A DNA stretch of 64,000 nucleotides from Devosia neptuniae (GTDB lineage Bacteria; Pseudomonadota; Alphaproteobacteria; Rhizobiales; Devosiaceae): NCBI RefSeq assembly GCF_025452235.1, contig NZ_CP104965.1, positions 2,538,501-2,602,500 of the forward strand. The letters run 5' to 3'. Positions 54,806 through 63,257 of this stretch are shown in pieces. Position numbers and translations under genes: made by a program. Position 1 is the stretch's first letter. Every line of letters begins with the position of its first letter. Below the pieces are notes generated by a model. The model made no database searches, had not been told where the DNA came from, and saw nothing but the letters and a program-made list of their open reading frames with translations.

Positions 54806-55228
54806 ATGCACCAAGCCATCGAAACCACGACCATCGAGACGCGGGGCCAGGGGCTCTATGAGATCAGCCATGCCGTGCGGGACTTTGTCAGCGGGGCTGG
54901 CGTCGCGACGGGGCTGCTGACCGTTTATGTCAGGCACACGTCATGCTCGCTGCTGATCCAGGAAAATGCCGACAGCGATGTGCAGACCGATCTGAACGGC
55001 TTCTTTGCCCGCCTGGTGCCCGAGGGTATGGACTGGCTGGTGCACAATGCCGAGGGGCCGGACGATATGCCGGCCCATATCAAGGCAGCGCTGACGCAGA
55101 CGTCCATTGGCATTCCGGTGGCCGAGGGCGAGCCGGTGTTTGGCACCTGGCAGGGGCTGTATCTGTTCGAGCACCGCAGGCGGCCGCATCGGCGCGAAGT
55201 GGTGTTGCATATTATCGGGGATGCTTGA
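54806..55228 (+). CDS. YjbQ family protein (UPF0047)
   Basis: A 140-residue protein with family motifs TVYVRHTSCSLLIQENADSDV, DDMPAHIKAALTQTSIGIPV and GTWQGLYLFEHRRRPHRREVVLHI; the conserved His, Asp and Glu bind a metal. Members can replace thiamine phosphate synthase weakly in E. coli, but the physiological reaction is unsettled. The TGA stop overlaps the ATG of the next gene by one base. Confidence 0.95.
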   Translation: MHQAIETTTIETRGQGLYEISHAVRDFVSGAGVATGLLTVYVRHTSCSLLIQENADSDVQTDLNGFFARLVPEGMDWLVHNAEGPDDMPAHIKAALTQTSIGIPVAEGEPVFGTWQGLYLFEHRRRPHRREVVLHIIGDA

Positions 55229-56057
55229 TGGATTGGGCGGCTATGGCCAGCTATTGGCCCTTTGTGCTCGGGCTGCTGGTAACGGGGGTGGCGTCGGGCA
55301 TAGCGGCGGGACTGTTGGGGATTGGTGGGGGCGCCATTATCGTTCCGGCGCTGGCCACCGCGCTGACGGTGTTGGGCTATGATAGCGATGTGGTGCAGCA
55401 TGTGGCCGTGGGCACCTCGTTGGCGATCATCATTCCCACGGGGTTCATGAGCGCGAGGGCGCATTTCAAGCGCGGGGCGCTGGACATGAGGTGCTGCGGC
55501 TGTGGGCGCCGTTCATCGTGGCTGGCACGCTGATCGGCGGGCTGATGGCGGGGTGGTTTTCGGGCGATGTGCTGCGCATCGTCTTTGCGGTGATGGCCTT
55601 TGTGATTGCGGCCAATATCGTTTCCGGGTTTCAGACCAGGCTGATGGGCCATCTGCATGGCTCGTCGTTGACGCATCGTATCTCGGCTTTTGTGGTGGGG
55701 TATATCTCGGCGCTGATGGGCATTGGCGGGGGCTCGCTGACCGTGCCGACGCTGGTGGCGTTTGGGTCGAACATGCATGCCGCGGTGGGCACGTCGGCGG
55801 GCATCGGGGTGGCGATCGCCATTTCGGGAACGATCGGCTTTGTGATTTCGGGCTGGGGTGTTGCCGGCCTGCCGCCGCTGAGCCTGGGTTATGTGAACCT
55901 GGTGGCGTTGCTGCTGGTGGCGGTGCTGGCGGCTTTGTTTGCGCCGGTTGGGGCGGCGCTGGCGCATCGGCTGGACCAGAAGACGCTGAAATATGTGTTC
56001 GCGGCGTTTCTGGTGGCGGTCGGGCTGAATATGGTTTGGACGGTGGTGAGCGGGTAG
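55228..56057 (+). pseudogene. TauE/SafE (TSUP) permease broken by a one-base frameshift
   Basis: The first 87 codons (MDWAAMASYWPFVLGLLVTG ... AGLLGIGGGAIIVPAL ... SLAIIIPTGFMSARAHFKRG, then ALDM) encode the N-terminal half of a TSUP permease. The frame is then lost at 55488-55489 and stops at 55533. The second half continues in another frame from 55491 (LRLWAPFIVAGTLIGGLMAG ... GYISALMGIGGGSLTVPTLV ... LKYVFAAFLVAVGLNMV). Restoring one base (ATG-AGG to ATG-GAG-GTG) joins them into a normal protein of about 276 residues. Either a recent mutation or a sequencing error; the second half shows no decay, so it is young. Confidence 0.85.
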
Positions 56058-56061
56058 GCCC

Positions 56062-56102
56062 GTTACCCCCTCCTAGCCTCCCCCTGATAGGGGGAGGGGC
56101 CG
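56062..56102. repeat. family C palindromic repeat
   Basis: CCTCCTAGCCTCCCCCTGATA followed by GGGGGAGGGGCCG: a TCCCCC/GGGGGA hairpin with GATA loop, after the TSUP gene. Related units lie at 50261, 60211, 60293 and 61530. Confidence 0.65.
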
Positions 56103-56221
56103 CTCCGTTCTTGTGGCGCTATCGGTGTCCAATAGGCCAAAAATTAGGGTTGGTGGGGGCGGGTGACTACGGGGCCGCCCCCACCGCCCAAGCCCCCTGC
56201 AAGAGAGGGGAAAGGGTTAGG

Positions 56222-56941
56222 TTATTTCGTGGTGTCGGCCAGTTCCCACTGCACGGACACGTTGATGGTAAAGCTCAGCTCACCCGATTCAACCGGAACC
56301 GGTGCGCCGGCCTGGACATCAGCCTTGGCGTACATAGGAGCGGGCTGGGGCTGATTGAAGCCCTGCGACTCGCTAATCGAGTTGATTTCTTCAAGGGCGC
56401 TGCCGGCGACATCGGCATAAAGCTCGGCCTTGGTGCGAGCATCGGCAAAAGCGGCCTTGCGGGCTTCGTTATAAAGCGCGGACGGATCGGCCACGGCGAA
56501 GCTGACGCCATTGATGGTGTTGGCGCCGATGGTCACCGACTTGTCGAGAATGGAGCCCAGGGTATCGAGCTTGCGCACCACGACGGTGACGGTGTTGGAC
56601 ACCTGGTAGCCCTGGATCTTGGGCGGCATGGAATAGCCGTTTTCGTCGCGGGCGTCGGAATAGACATAGTTCGGATTGACCGAGAAGCCCGAAGTCTGGA
56701 TATCGCGGGCTTCGATGCCGGATTCCTTGAGCGCGGCGATCAGGTCGGTCATGGCCTTGGTATTCAGGTCCAGCGCTTCGCGGGCAGTGGCGCCCTGGGT
56801 GGTGACGCCCGAATTGATATAGGCGGTGTCAGGCGCGGCGGTGACTTCACCACGGCCCTCAATCGAGATCGAGCCGGCATAGGCAGGCATGGCGAAACCG
56901 GCAACGAGGGCGAGGGGGGCGAGAAGAGCAAGGCGACGCAT
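56222..56941 (-). CDS. SIMPL-domain (DUF541) periplasmic protein
   Basis: A 239-residue exported protein with signal peptide MRRLALLAPLALVAGFAMPAYA and the SIMPL domain: ISIEGRGEVTAAPDTAYINSGV, REALDLNTKAMTDLIAALKESG, IEARDIQTSGFSVNPNYVY and YADVAGSALEEINSISESQ. Similar to the stress-linked BP26/OMP28 antigens of Brucella. Role unclear, possibly oxidative stress protection. The start at 56941 is set by the signal peptide. Confidence 0.94.
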   Translation of the reverse strand: MRRLALLAPLALVAGFAMPAYAGSISIEGRGEVTAAPDTAYINSGVTTQGATAREALDLNTKAMTDLIAALKESGIEARDIQTSGFSVNPNYVYSDARDENGYSMPPKIQGYQVSNTVTVVVRKLDTLGSILDKSVTIGANTINGVSFAVADPSALYNEARKAAFADARTKAELYADVAGSALEEINSISESQGFNQPQPAPMYAKADVQAGAPVPVESGELSFTINVSVQWELADTTK

Positions 56942-57189
56942 GGGGCACTCCATAATGTGGCGATGGAGCAATCCCCATCTATTGCGTCAGTATTGCGGCA
57001 CGCATGAACGCAAGTTGAACGCGCATGTGGAAATCGGTTCATCGCCTGTCGGCGCGTTTTCCGAAACGCAAAACCGTGGCCGCTTTTGCTGGAAACGCTC
57101 AGCAAAAAGTATGACTTTAGCCGTGCCGCACTTGCGCCCCGCGGAACGGGCTTGTACTCACTCAGCTGATATTTTTTGGGAGAGTGGAC

Positions 57190-58335
57190 GTGAGGCTTTA
57201 TCCGGATGGGGTGCTTGTCGGCCGGGCCCGGATTGCCGGGCATGACCACCCCAGGATCGTGACGGTGCGCGGCGACCAATTGGTGGATATCACCAGCGCG
57301 GGCCGGGCGACGGTGCGCGATATTGCCGAAGCTGGTAGTGCCGCCGACTATGTGCGCAGCCAGACCGGGCAGGTGCTGGGCAGCGTCGAGGCCATCATGG
57401 CCAATAGCGCGGCTACTGCGCCTGATGCGTCCCTTCCCGTATTGCTGTCTCCCATCGATCTGCAAGCGATCAAAGCCTCTGGCGTGACCTTTGTGGTGTC
57501 GTTGCTCGAAAGAGTAATCGAGGAACAGGCCCGGGGGGATAAGTCGCGGGCCGATGCGCTGCGGGGCGAAATCCTGGAGCTGATCGGCACCGATCTCAGC
57601 GAATTGGTGCCGGGCTCGGAGACGGCGGCCAAGGTCAAGGCGGCGCTGATCGAAAAGGGCGTGTGGAGCCAGTATCTCGAAGTGGGGATCGGGCCGGACG
57701 CCGAGATTTTCACCAAGGGCCAGCCGATGAGTTCGGTGGGCTATGGCGCCGAAGTGGGCCTGCATCCGATTTCGAGCTGGAACAATCCCGAGCCGGAAGT
57801 GGCGCTGCTGGTGACCAGCAAGGGCGAAATCATCGGCGCGACGCTGGGCAATGACGTCAATCTGCGCGATGTCGAAGGCCGCTCTGCGCTGCTGCTGGGC
57901 AAGGCCAAGGACAATAATGCTTCGGCGTCGCTGGGGCCGTTCGTGCGGCTGTTCGATGGTGAGTTTACGCTTGAGACTATCAAGCAGGCCGAGATTGCGC
58001 TGCGGGTCGAGGGCGAAGATGGCTTTGTGCTCGATGGGCATTCCTCGATGAGCCAGATTTCGCGCACGCCGGAATCCCTGGTGGCTGCCACCATCGGCGG
58101 GCATCATCAATATCCCGATGGGCTGGTGCTGTATCTGGGCACCATGTTTGCGCCGGTGCAGGACCGTGGCGGCGCCGGCAAGGGTTTTACCCACAAAATC
58201 GGCGACGTGGTCTCGATCTCGACATCCTCGTTGGGCACCCTATCTAACAGGGTGAACCTCTCCACCAAATGTCCGCCCTGGACCTATGGCAGCAGTCATT
58301 TGCTGCGCGACCTGGCCAAGGCAAATCTTCTCTGA
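57190..58335 (+). CDS. fumarylacetoacetate hydrolase-family enzyme, probable 2-keto-3-deoxy-sugar-acid dehydratase
   Basis: A 381-residue protein of the FAH superfamily: N-terminal MRLYPDGVLVGRARIAGHDH, then metal-binding residues in WNNPEPEVALLVTSKGEIIGATLGNDVNLRD (ExE...D, about residues 198-228), KAKDNNASASLGPFVRL and C-terminal GDVVSISTSSLGTLSNRVN. Members of this length next to a 2-oxoglutarate-semialdehyde dehydrogenase dehydrate 2-keto-3-deoxypentonates; this is inferred from context. GTG 57190 has GGGAG at good distance; GTG 57184 is too close to it. Confidence 0.85.
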   Translation: MRLYPDGVLVGRARIAGHDHPRIVTVRGDQLVDITSAGRATVRDIAEAGSAADYVRSQTGQVLGSVEAIMANSAATAPDASLPVLLSPIDLQAIKASGVTFVVSLLERVIEEQARGDKSRADALRGEILELIGTDLSELVPGSETAAKVKAALIEKGVWSQYLEVGIGPDAEIFTKGQPMSSVGYGAEVGLHPISSWNNPEPEVALLVTSKGEIIGATLGNDVNLRDVEGRSALLLGKAKDNNASASLGPFVRLFDGEFTLETIKQAEIALRVEGEDGFVLDGHSSMSQISRTPESLVAATIGGHHQYPDGLVLYLGTMFAPVQDRGGAGKGFTHKIGDVVSISTSSLGTLSNRVNLSTKCPPWTYGSSHLLRDLAKANLL

Positions 58336-58359
58336 TCTCTCCCCCGAAAGGCACATGAC

Positions 58360-59799
58360 ATGACCCAATTGCACAAGAACCTCATCGACGGGGAATGGAT
58401 CGGCTCGGATGGCGTCGAGAACATCAACCCGTCCAATACGGCCGATGTGGTGGGGCTCTATGCCCGCGCGACGGCCGAAGAAACCACTCAGGCGATCGCT
58501 GCCGCCAAGGCTGCGTTCCCGGCCTGGTCGCGCTCGGGCATTCTTGAGCGCCATGCTATCCTGTCCAAGACGAGCCAGGAAATCATCGCCCGCAAGCAGG
58601 AGCTGGGCGAGCTGCTGAGCCGCGAAGAGGGCAAGACCCTGCCAGAAGGCATTGGCGAAGTGACCCGCGCCGCGCAGATTTTTGACTTTTTCGCTGGTGA
58701 AGTGCTGCGCCTGGCTGGCGAAGTGCTGCCCAGCGTGCGTCCCGGTGTGGGCGTCGAAATCACCCGCGAGCCGATTGGCGTGGTCGGCATCATCACGCCG
58801 TGGAATTTCCCGATCGCCATTCCGACCTGGAAGCTGGCGCCGGCCTTGGCCTATGGCAATACCGTGGTGATCAAGCCGGCCGATCTGGTGCCCGGCTCGA
58901 CCTGGGCCATTGTCGACATTCTGGTGCGCAATGGCCTGCCCAAGGGTGTGGTCAATCTGGTGATGGGCAAGGGCTCGGTCGTGGGCCAAACCATGCTGGA
59001 CAGCAAGGACGTGACCGCGATTTCCTTCACCGGCTCGGTGGGCACGGGCAAGCGCGTTGCCGCCGCCTCGATTGGTTTCAACCGCAAGTTCCAGCTGGAA
59101 ATGGGCGGCAAGAACCCGACCGTGGTGCTGGACGATGCGGACCTCAAGGTCGCTGTCGAGAGCGTGGCGCAGAGCGCGTTCTTCTCGACCGGCCAGCGTT
59201 GCACGGCATCGTCGCGCGTCATCGTCACCGAGGGCATTCACGACAAGTTTGTCGAGGCACTGGCCGAGCGGGTGCGCAACCTGCGGGTGGGCGATGCGCT
59301 GGACAAGAATACGGAAATCGGGCCGGTGGTTGATCCCAGCCAGCTCAAGCAGGACACGGACTATATCGCCATCGGCAAGGCCGAGGGCGCCAAGCTGGTG
59401 GCCGGCGGCGAACTGGTCAAGAAAGACACCGAGGGCTATTTCCTGCAGCCCACGCTGTTCACCGAGGCGACCAATTCCATGCGCATCTCCAGAGAGGAAA
59501 TCTTTGGGCCCGTGGCTTCGGTCATCCGCGTCAAGGATTACGAGGAAGCGCTGGCGACGGCCAATGACACCGAATTTGGTCTCAGCGCCGGTATCGTCAC
59601 GACGTCGCTGAAATATGCGACGCATTTCAAGCGCAATGCCGAGGCCGGCATGGTGATGGTCAATGTGCCGACGGCCGGTGTGGATTTCCACGTGCCGTTC
59701 GGTGGCCGCAAGGGTTCGAGCTATGGCCCGCGCGAGCAGGGCAAGTATGCGGCGGAGTTCTTCACCGTGGTGAAGACGGCTTATACCGCTGCTGGTTGA
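58360..59799 (+). CDS. aldehyde dehydrogenase, probable 2-oxoglutarate semialdehyde dehydrogenase
   Basis: A 479-residue NAD(P)-dependent enzyme. It has PWNFPIAIPTWKLAPALAYGN, the cofactor loop FTGSVGTGKRV, general-base Glu in QLEMGGKNP (about residue 247) and nucleophile Cys in STGQRCTASSRV (about residue 281). The C-terminal half has EEIFGPVASVIRVKDYEEAL. Closest in look to KGSADH enzymes that turn 2-oxoglutarate semialdehyde into 2-oxoglutarate. It follows the FAH-family gene by 24 bases, so the two likely act in sequence. A terminator follows. Confidence 0.92.
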   Translation: MTQLHKNLIDGEWIGSDGVENINPSNTADVVGLYARATAEETTQAIAAAKAAFPAWSRSGILERHAILSKTSQEIIARKQELGELLSREEGKTLPEGIGEVTRAAQIFDFFAGEVLRLAGEVLPSVRPGVGVEITREPIGVVGIITPWNFPIAIPTWKLAPALAYGNTVVIKPADLVPGSTWAIVDILVRNGLPKGVVNLVMGKGSVVGQTMLDSKDVTAISFTGSVGTGKRVAAASIGFNRKFQLEMGGKNPTVVLDDADLKVAVESVAQSAFFSTGQRCTASSRVIVTEGIHDKFVEALAERVRNLRVGDALDKNTEIGPVVDPSQLKQDTDYIAIGKAEGAKLVAGGELVKKDTEGYFLQPTLFTEATNSMRISREEIFGPVASVIRVKDYEEALATANDTEFGLSAGIVTTSLKYATHFKRNAEAGMVMVNVPTAGVDFHVPFGGRKGSSYGPREQGKYAAEFFTVVKTAYTAAG

Positions 59800-59825
59800 T
59801 CGATAGGCGTCTTGTTGCATGTTTG

Positions 59826-59853
59826 GGGCCCCGCTTTTGCGGGGTCCTTTTTT
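59826..59853 (+). terminator. Rho-independent terminator of the FAH/aldehyde dehydrogenase operon
   Basis: CCCCGC (59829-59834) pairs with GCGGGG (59839-59844) around TTTT, extended outward by GG/TCC, then TTTTTT. It is 27 bases after the stop. Confidence 0.92.
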
Positions 59854-60210
59854 GTGCGTGCGGAAGCGCCGCCTGGTGCGGTTATCGAAGAGGCGGACGG
59901 ACCCCGAGACGGCATTCGCCTCGTGATGAGTTTTAGAATGAGACGGACGTCGCCCCGGGGTGCCGGGACTTTGTCGGACGGCGCGATCGCAGGCCCCAGC
60001 GTTTGCCGTAGCTCCCGCCCGATTGCCTCGTCCGCTCGACCCGGAGCGGAGCGCGACCTCCACTCCCCCGGCTGGCTTCCGGACGCTCGTCGCTGCAGCG
60101 CCGCCCGTATCCCGGAAGATGGAGGGAGTATGCGGGAGGTTTTGGGGAAGGGGGATAAGAGGGATAGATGGGGGTGTGGGGGTGCTGCGGCCACCAAACA
60201 CTCGATATTT

Positions 60211-60280
60211 GTGGAAGCCTCAGCACCCCCACCCTCTATCCCTCCCCTCAAGGGGGAGGGAGGCGATAGAGCGGATGGAT
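60211..60280. repeat. family C repeat, variant with CAGCACCCCCACCCTC lead
   Basis: CTCAGCACCCCCACCCTC, then CCCTCCCC and AAGGGGGAGGGAGGCGAT. A nearly identical unit is at 61530-61597. An inverted partner of the lead (GGGGGTGCTG) lies about 50 bases to the left. Confidence 0.7.
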
Positions 60281-60374
60281 TGGGCTCTCGTCACCCCTCC
60301 CTTCCCTCCCCGTCGAGGGGAGGGTGCGCCTGGTGGGTGGGGCGGGATAGTGCCCCGAACCAACAATTACCCAC

Positions 60375-60458
60375 GGTGTCATCCCCGCGAAAGCGGGGAC
60401 CTCTGTTTGCCTGGAAACCTGGTCAACGGAGGTTCCCGCTTTCGCGGGAATGACACCG
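60375..60458. repeat. family B palindromic repeat, complete copy 3
   Basis: GGTGTCATCCCCGCGAAAGC on the left and GCTTTCGCGGGAATGACACC on the right, inverted, with about 35 bases between. The left half has changed CCCGC/GCGGG to CCCCGC/GCGGGG in both stem arms, a compensated change that keeps the hairpin. Confidence 0.85.
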
Positions 60459-60502
60459 CATTCTTGAAAGCGCCCGGAGTAACACCGTCGCTGACGTTGC
60501 TG

Positions 60503-60925
60503 CTATCGCCGCCGCTGTGTCAGGGCCATGCCGCCCAGAATGAGCACCACGCCTAGGGCGCTGGCCCAGAGGATGGAGGGGGTGCCGCGGGCGAGGTCGA
60601 GCACCACGCCGGAGACCATTTGGCCGCCGATGACGAGCAGGGCGGTGTTGACGGCGCCGATGCGCGGGATGAGCCAGCTGCCGGAGGCGACGAAGACGAC
60701 GCCGATGGGGCCGCCGATATAGGCGTGCCAGGGGGCGGTGGCGGCGCCGGCGGGGATGAGGCCGCCGATGGCGAGGCCCAGGGCGGTGAGCGCGATAAAG
60801 CCGACAAGATGGTTCCAGAACGAAGCGATCAGGGGCGAGCCGGAGAGGGCGAGGCGGCCGTTGAGCTGGCGGCTGAGGCCGACAAGGAGGCCCGCGAGGA
60901 CGGCATAGAGGATGGGGGTGATCAT
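60503..60925 (-). CDS. DUF606 (DMT superfamily) small membrane transporter, subunit 2
   Basis: A 140-residue protein with four to five hydrophobic helices (ITPILYAVLAGLLVGLSRQLNGRLA; SFWNHLVGFIALTALGLAIG; YIGGPIGVVFVASGSWLIPRIG; GVVLILGGMALTQ) and the DUF606 pattern GxxxGxxxxxNxxL plus FxNHxxG. Its ATG overlaps the stop of the preceding DUF606 gene (ATGA), so the two probably form a heterodimeric carrier. Substrate unknown. Confidence 0.92.
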   Translation of the reverse strand: MITPILYAVLAGLLVGLSRQLNGRLALSGSPLIASFWNHLVGFIALTALGLAIGGLIPAGAATAPWHAYIGGPIGVVFVASGSWLIPRIGAVNTALLVIGGQMVSGVVLDLARGTPSILWASALGVVLILGGMALTQRRR

Positions 60926-61413
60926 GGGCGACCTCCCATGCCGACAAGGATGATCAGGGCGCTACCGGCCAGGATCAGGAGGACGGCGGCGAGGTCGCGC
61001 AATTCGAGGCGGCGCTTGGGCAGGCCGAACAGACCCCAGCGGTCGGCGGCGAGGCTGAAGACGACTTGGCCGGCAAGGCCGAGTGCCAGCGTGCCCGAGA
61101 GCGCCAGCGGGGAATTGACCGTGGTGGAGGTCAACATGACCGTCAGAGCGCCGGAAATGCCGCCGAGATAGGCCCAAAACGGGGCGGCTGGTTTGGGCTG
61201 CGGCTCGGCTGCCGGGCGGCGGCGATAGAGCAAAGCGAGGAAGAGGATGGCGGCTACGGTGCCGGTGCCGTGGGCGGCCCAGGAGGCAAAGAGCGGGTTG
61301 CCGTAATGGCCCAGCTCGCCGTTGAAAAACACCATCAGGGTGAGCAGGCCCCCGGTGCCGAAGGCAATCAGCAGGTGCAGCGGATTGAGCTGCCGGGGCG
61401 TGGAGGTGGGCAT
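60922..61413 (-). CDS. DUF606 (DMT superfamily) small membrane transporter, subunit 1
   Basis: A 163-residue relative of the overlapping gene: LLIAFGTGGLLTLMVFFNGELGHYGNPLFASWAAHGTGT, WAYLGGISGALTVMLTSTTVNSPLALSG and LRDLAAVLLILAGSALIILVGM. The start at 61413 is chosen because further upstream the frame runs through intergenic repeats. No good ribosome site is visible there, so the exact start is uncertain. Confidence 0.88.
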   Translation of the reverse strand: MPTSTPRQLNPLHLLIAFGTGGLLTLMVFFNGELGHYGNPLFASWAAHGTGTVAAILFLALLYRRRPAAEPQPKPAAPFWAYLGGISGALTVMLTSTTVNSPLALSGTLALGLAGQVVFSLAADRWGLFGLPKRRLELRDLAAVLLILAGSALIILVGMGGRP

Positions 61414-61529
61414 GGGTGGCGCGACTCGGGGGGAGAGACGCCGGATGGTAGCATGCGGTTTGGTGGGTGGGAGGGGGATGGGACCGCGATCTGGTTGAGG
61501 TCGGGGCTGGGACTTCCCAATGCTCGGCA

Positions 61530-61597
61530 TTGGTTGAAACTTCAGCACCCCCACCCTCGGTCCCTCCCCACAAGGGGGAGGGAGGCGATGGAGCCAA
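61530..61597. repeat. family C repeat, second copy of the variant
   Basis: CTTCAGCACCCCCACCCTC, then CCCTCCCC and AAGGGGGAGGGAGGCGATGG. It nearly repeats 60211-60280. Confidence 0.7.
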
Positions 61598-61621
61598 GGG
61601 TCAGGTATTTGTTCGACCCAC

Positions 61622-61709
61622 GGTGTCATTCCCGCGGAAGCGGGAACCGCCGTTTCGGGATGTTGGGTTGAGAAAACAGAGGTTCCCGCTTTCGCGGGAA
61701 TGACACTGT
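61622..61709. repeat. family B palindromic repeat, complete copy 4
   Basis: GGTGTCATTCCCGCGGAAGC on the left (one loop change, GAAA to GGAA) and GCTTTCGCGGGAATGACACT on the right, inverted, with about 35 bases between. Confidence 0.85.
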
Positions 61710-61756
61710 GGGGGTGGAGATAGGGTGGGGAGGGGCAGGATGTTGCTCTTCCTGCT

Positions 61757-61790
61757 TTTAAAACGAAAATCCCCGCTTTCGCGGGGATTT
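61757..61790 (-). terminator. Rho-independent terminator of the phosphate operon
   Basis: On the minus strand AAATCCCCGC pairs with GCGGGGATTT around GAAA, and TTCGTTTTAAAAG follows. It is about 23 bases after the phoB stop. Confidence 0.88.
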
Positions 61791-61812
61791 CGTAGCAACG
61801 TTCTGCTTGGGT

Positions 61813-62514
61813 CTAGGCGACTTGGGCGAAGCGTTCGTCGAAGGCGTAGCCGGCGCCGCGGACGGTGCGGATGGGGTCAGATTCGCGGCCGCGATTGATG
61901 GCGCGGCGGAGGCGGCCGATATGCACGTCGACCGTGCGTTCATCGACATAGACGTCATTGCCCCAGACGCCATCGAGCAGCTGTTCGCGCGAATAGACCC
62001 GGCCGGGATGGCGCATGAGATATTCGAGCAGGCGGTATTCGGTGGGGCCCAGATGCACGTCGCGATTGGCGCGGCGCACGCGGTGGGTGGTGCGGTCGAG
62101 CTCGAGATCGCCGACGCGCAGGGCAGCGGTGACGAGATTTGGATTGGCGCGACGCAGCAGAGCGTGGATGCGGGCGATCAGCTCGGGCACCGAGAAGGGC
62201 TTGACGATATAGTCGTCGGCGCCGGTCGAGAGGCCCCGCACGCGCTCTTCTTCCTCACCGCGGGCGGTGAGCATGATGATGGGGATGCGCGAGGTTTCTT
62301 CGCGGGCGCGGAGGCGCCGGCAGAGTTCGATCCCCGAGATTTCCGGCAGCATCCAATCGAGCAGGATGAGGTCGGGCAGCTTTTCGTGAATCTGGCTTTG
62401 GGCTTCGTCTCCGGTTTCCGCGGTGACGACGCGGAAGCCTTCGGCCTCGAGATTATAGCGCAGGAGGATGGCGATATCGCCTTCGTCCTCGACGACGAGA
62501 ATGGTTGCAGGCAT
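61813..62514 (-). CDS. phoB: phosphate regulon response regulator
   Basis: A 233-residue OmpR-type response regulator. The receiver domain (1-120) has the acidic pocket VVEDEGD, the phosphorylated Asp in LILLDWMLPEISG (about residue 53), Thr in IIMLTARGEEEE and Lys in VKPFSVPEL. The winged helix has LGPTEYRLLEYLMRHPGRVYSREQLLDGVWG and RTVDVHIGRLRRAI. It activates Pho genes when phosphate is scarce. The gene starts 3 bases after the phoU stop. Confidence 0.98.
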   Translation of the reverse strand: MPATILVVEDEGDIAILLRYNLEAEGFRVVTAETGDEAQSQIHEKLPDLILLDWMLPEISGIELCRRLRAREETSRIPIIMLTARGEEEERVRGLSTGADDYIVKPFSVPELIARIHALLRRANPNLVTAALRVGDLELDRTTHRVRRANRDVHLGPTEYRLLEYLMRHPGRVYSREQLLDGVWGNDVYVDERTVDVHIGRLRRAINRGRESDPIRTVRGAGYAFDERFAQVA

Positions 62515-62517
62515 GGA

Positions 62518-63228
62518 TCAGGCCTTGATCTGGGTGCGGTGCAGCTCCACCACTTCGGATGTGAGCTGCTTGCCGGTCTGCAGATAATAGGCGCGTTCTG
62601 CGATATTGGTGGCGTGGTCCCCGATGCGTTCCAGGCTCTTGGCGCAGAACAGCAGATGGGTGCAGGGCGTGATATTGCGCGGATCTTCCATCATATAGGT
62701 GAGCAATTCGCGGAACAGGGAGGTGTACATAGCGTCCACCTCGTCATCGCGATTGCACACTTCGATGGCCCCGGCGGAGTCGCGGCTCGAATAGGAATCC
62801 AGCGCATCCTTGATCTGGCGCAGGACCAGATTGGTCATGTTCTTGACGCCATTATAGAAGGTCGGCTGCAGGTTGAGGCCTTCGAGCTTGAGCGAGCGGC
62901 GGGCCAATTGCTTGGCCATGTCGCCGACGCGTTCGAGATCGGAGGCCACATGGATGGCGGTGATGATCGAGCGCAGATCGGAGGCCATGGGCTGGCGGCG
63001 GGCGATCATGGAGACGGCCATGTCGTCGATCTTGCGCTGCATGTCGTCGATGCGCTGATCGGCAATGATGGTCAGGTCTGCCAGTTCGCGATCAAGGCGG
63101 AGCAGGGACTTGGTGCCATTTTCGATGGCGACCTCGACCTGACCGCCCATTTCGGCGATCGACTGGGCCAGGGCGACGAGCTCGTCATTATAGGAGGAGA
63201 CGATGTGTTCGGGGCCGGAAGTGGGCAT
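62518..63228 (-). CDS. phoU: phosphate signalling protein PhoU
   Basis: A 236-residue all-helical protein of two similar three-helix halves, with the metal-binding repeats DLERVGDMAKQLARRSL (about residues 98-114) and SLERIGDHATNIAERAYYL (about 198-216). It links Pst transport activity to PhoR/PhoB. It lies between pstB and phoB in one operon. Confidence 0.98.
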   Translation of the reverse strand: MPTSGPEHIVSSYNDELVALAQSIAEMGGQVEVAIENGTKSLLRLDRELADLTIIADQRIDDMQRKIDDMAVSMIARRQPMASDLRSIITAIHVASDLERVGDMAKQLARRSLKLEGLNLQPTFYNGVKNMTNLVLRQIKDALDSYSSRDSAGAIEVCNRDDEVDAMYTSLFRELLTYMMEDPRNITPCTHLLFCAKSLERIGDHATNIAERAYYLQTGKQLTSEVVELHRTQIKA

Positions 63229-63257
63229 AGCAATGTCTCTCTTGGTCCGGGTTTGGA

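Larger units (their letters stand above)
59854..60502. other. 650-base gene-free region made of repeats
   Basis: It holds a GC-rich stretch of unknown nature (59870-60120), an inverted pair around GGGGGTGCTG / CAGCACCCCC (about 60165-60235), family C hairpins and a complete family B repeat (60375-60458). The long open frames across it (59812-60453 and 59960-60556) translate the repeats and are not genes. Confidence 0.65.
61414..61812. other. repeat-filled region upstream of the DUF606 pair and downstream of phoB
   Basis: About 400 bases that contain a family C unit, a family B unit and the phoB terminator. The DUF606 promoter must lie near 61414-61530. No gene is visible. Confidence 0.65.

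Noticed and set aside
55502..57007. A 501-residue plus-strand frame across the TSUP second half, intergenic repeats and antisense to the SIMPL gene
   Set aside because: It covers unrelated genes and repeats, and the SIMPL gene on the other strand has signal peptide and domain.
58240..60201. A 653-residue frame antisense to the aldehyde dehydrogenase
   Set aside because: Shadow frame; no domain.
59812..60453. A 213-residue frame after the aldehyde dehydrogenase
   Set aside because: It translates the terminator and the dispersed repeats (e.g. PSIPPLKGEGG, SSPRKRGP), which explains its length.
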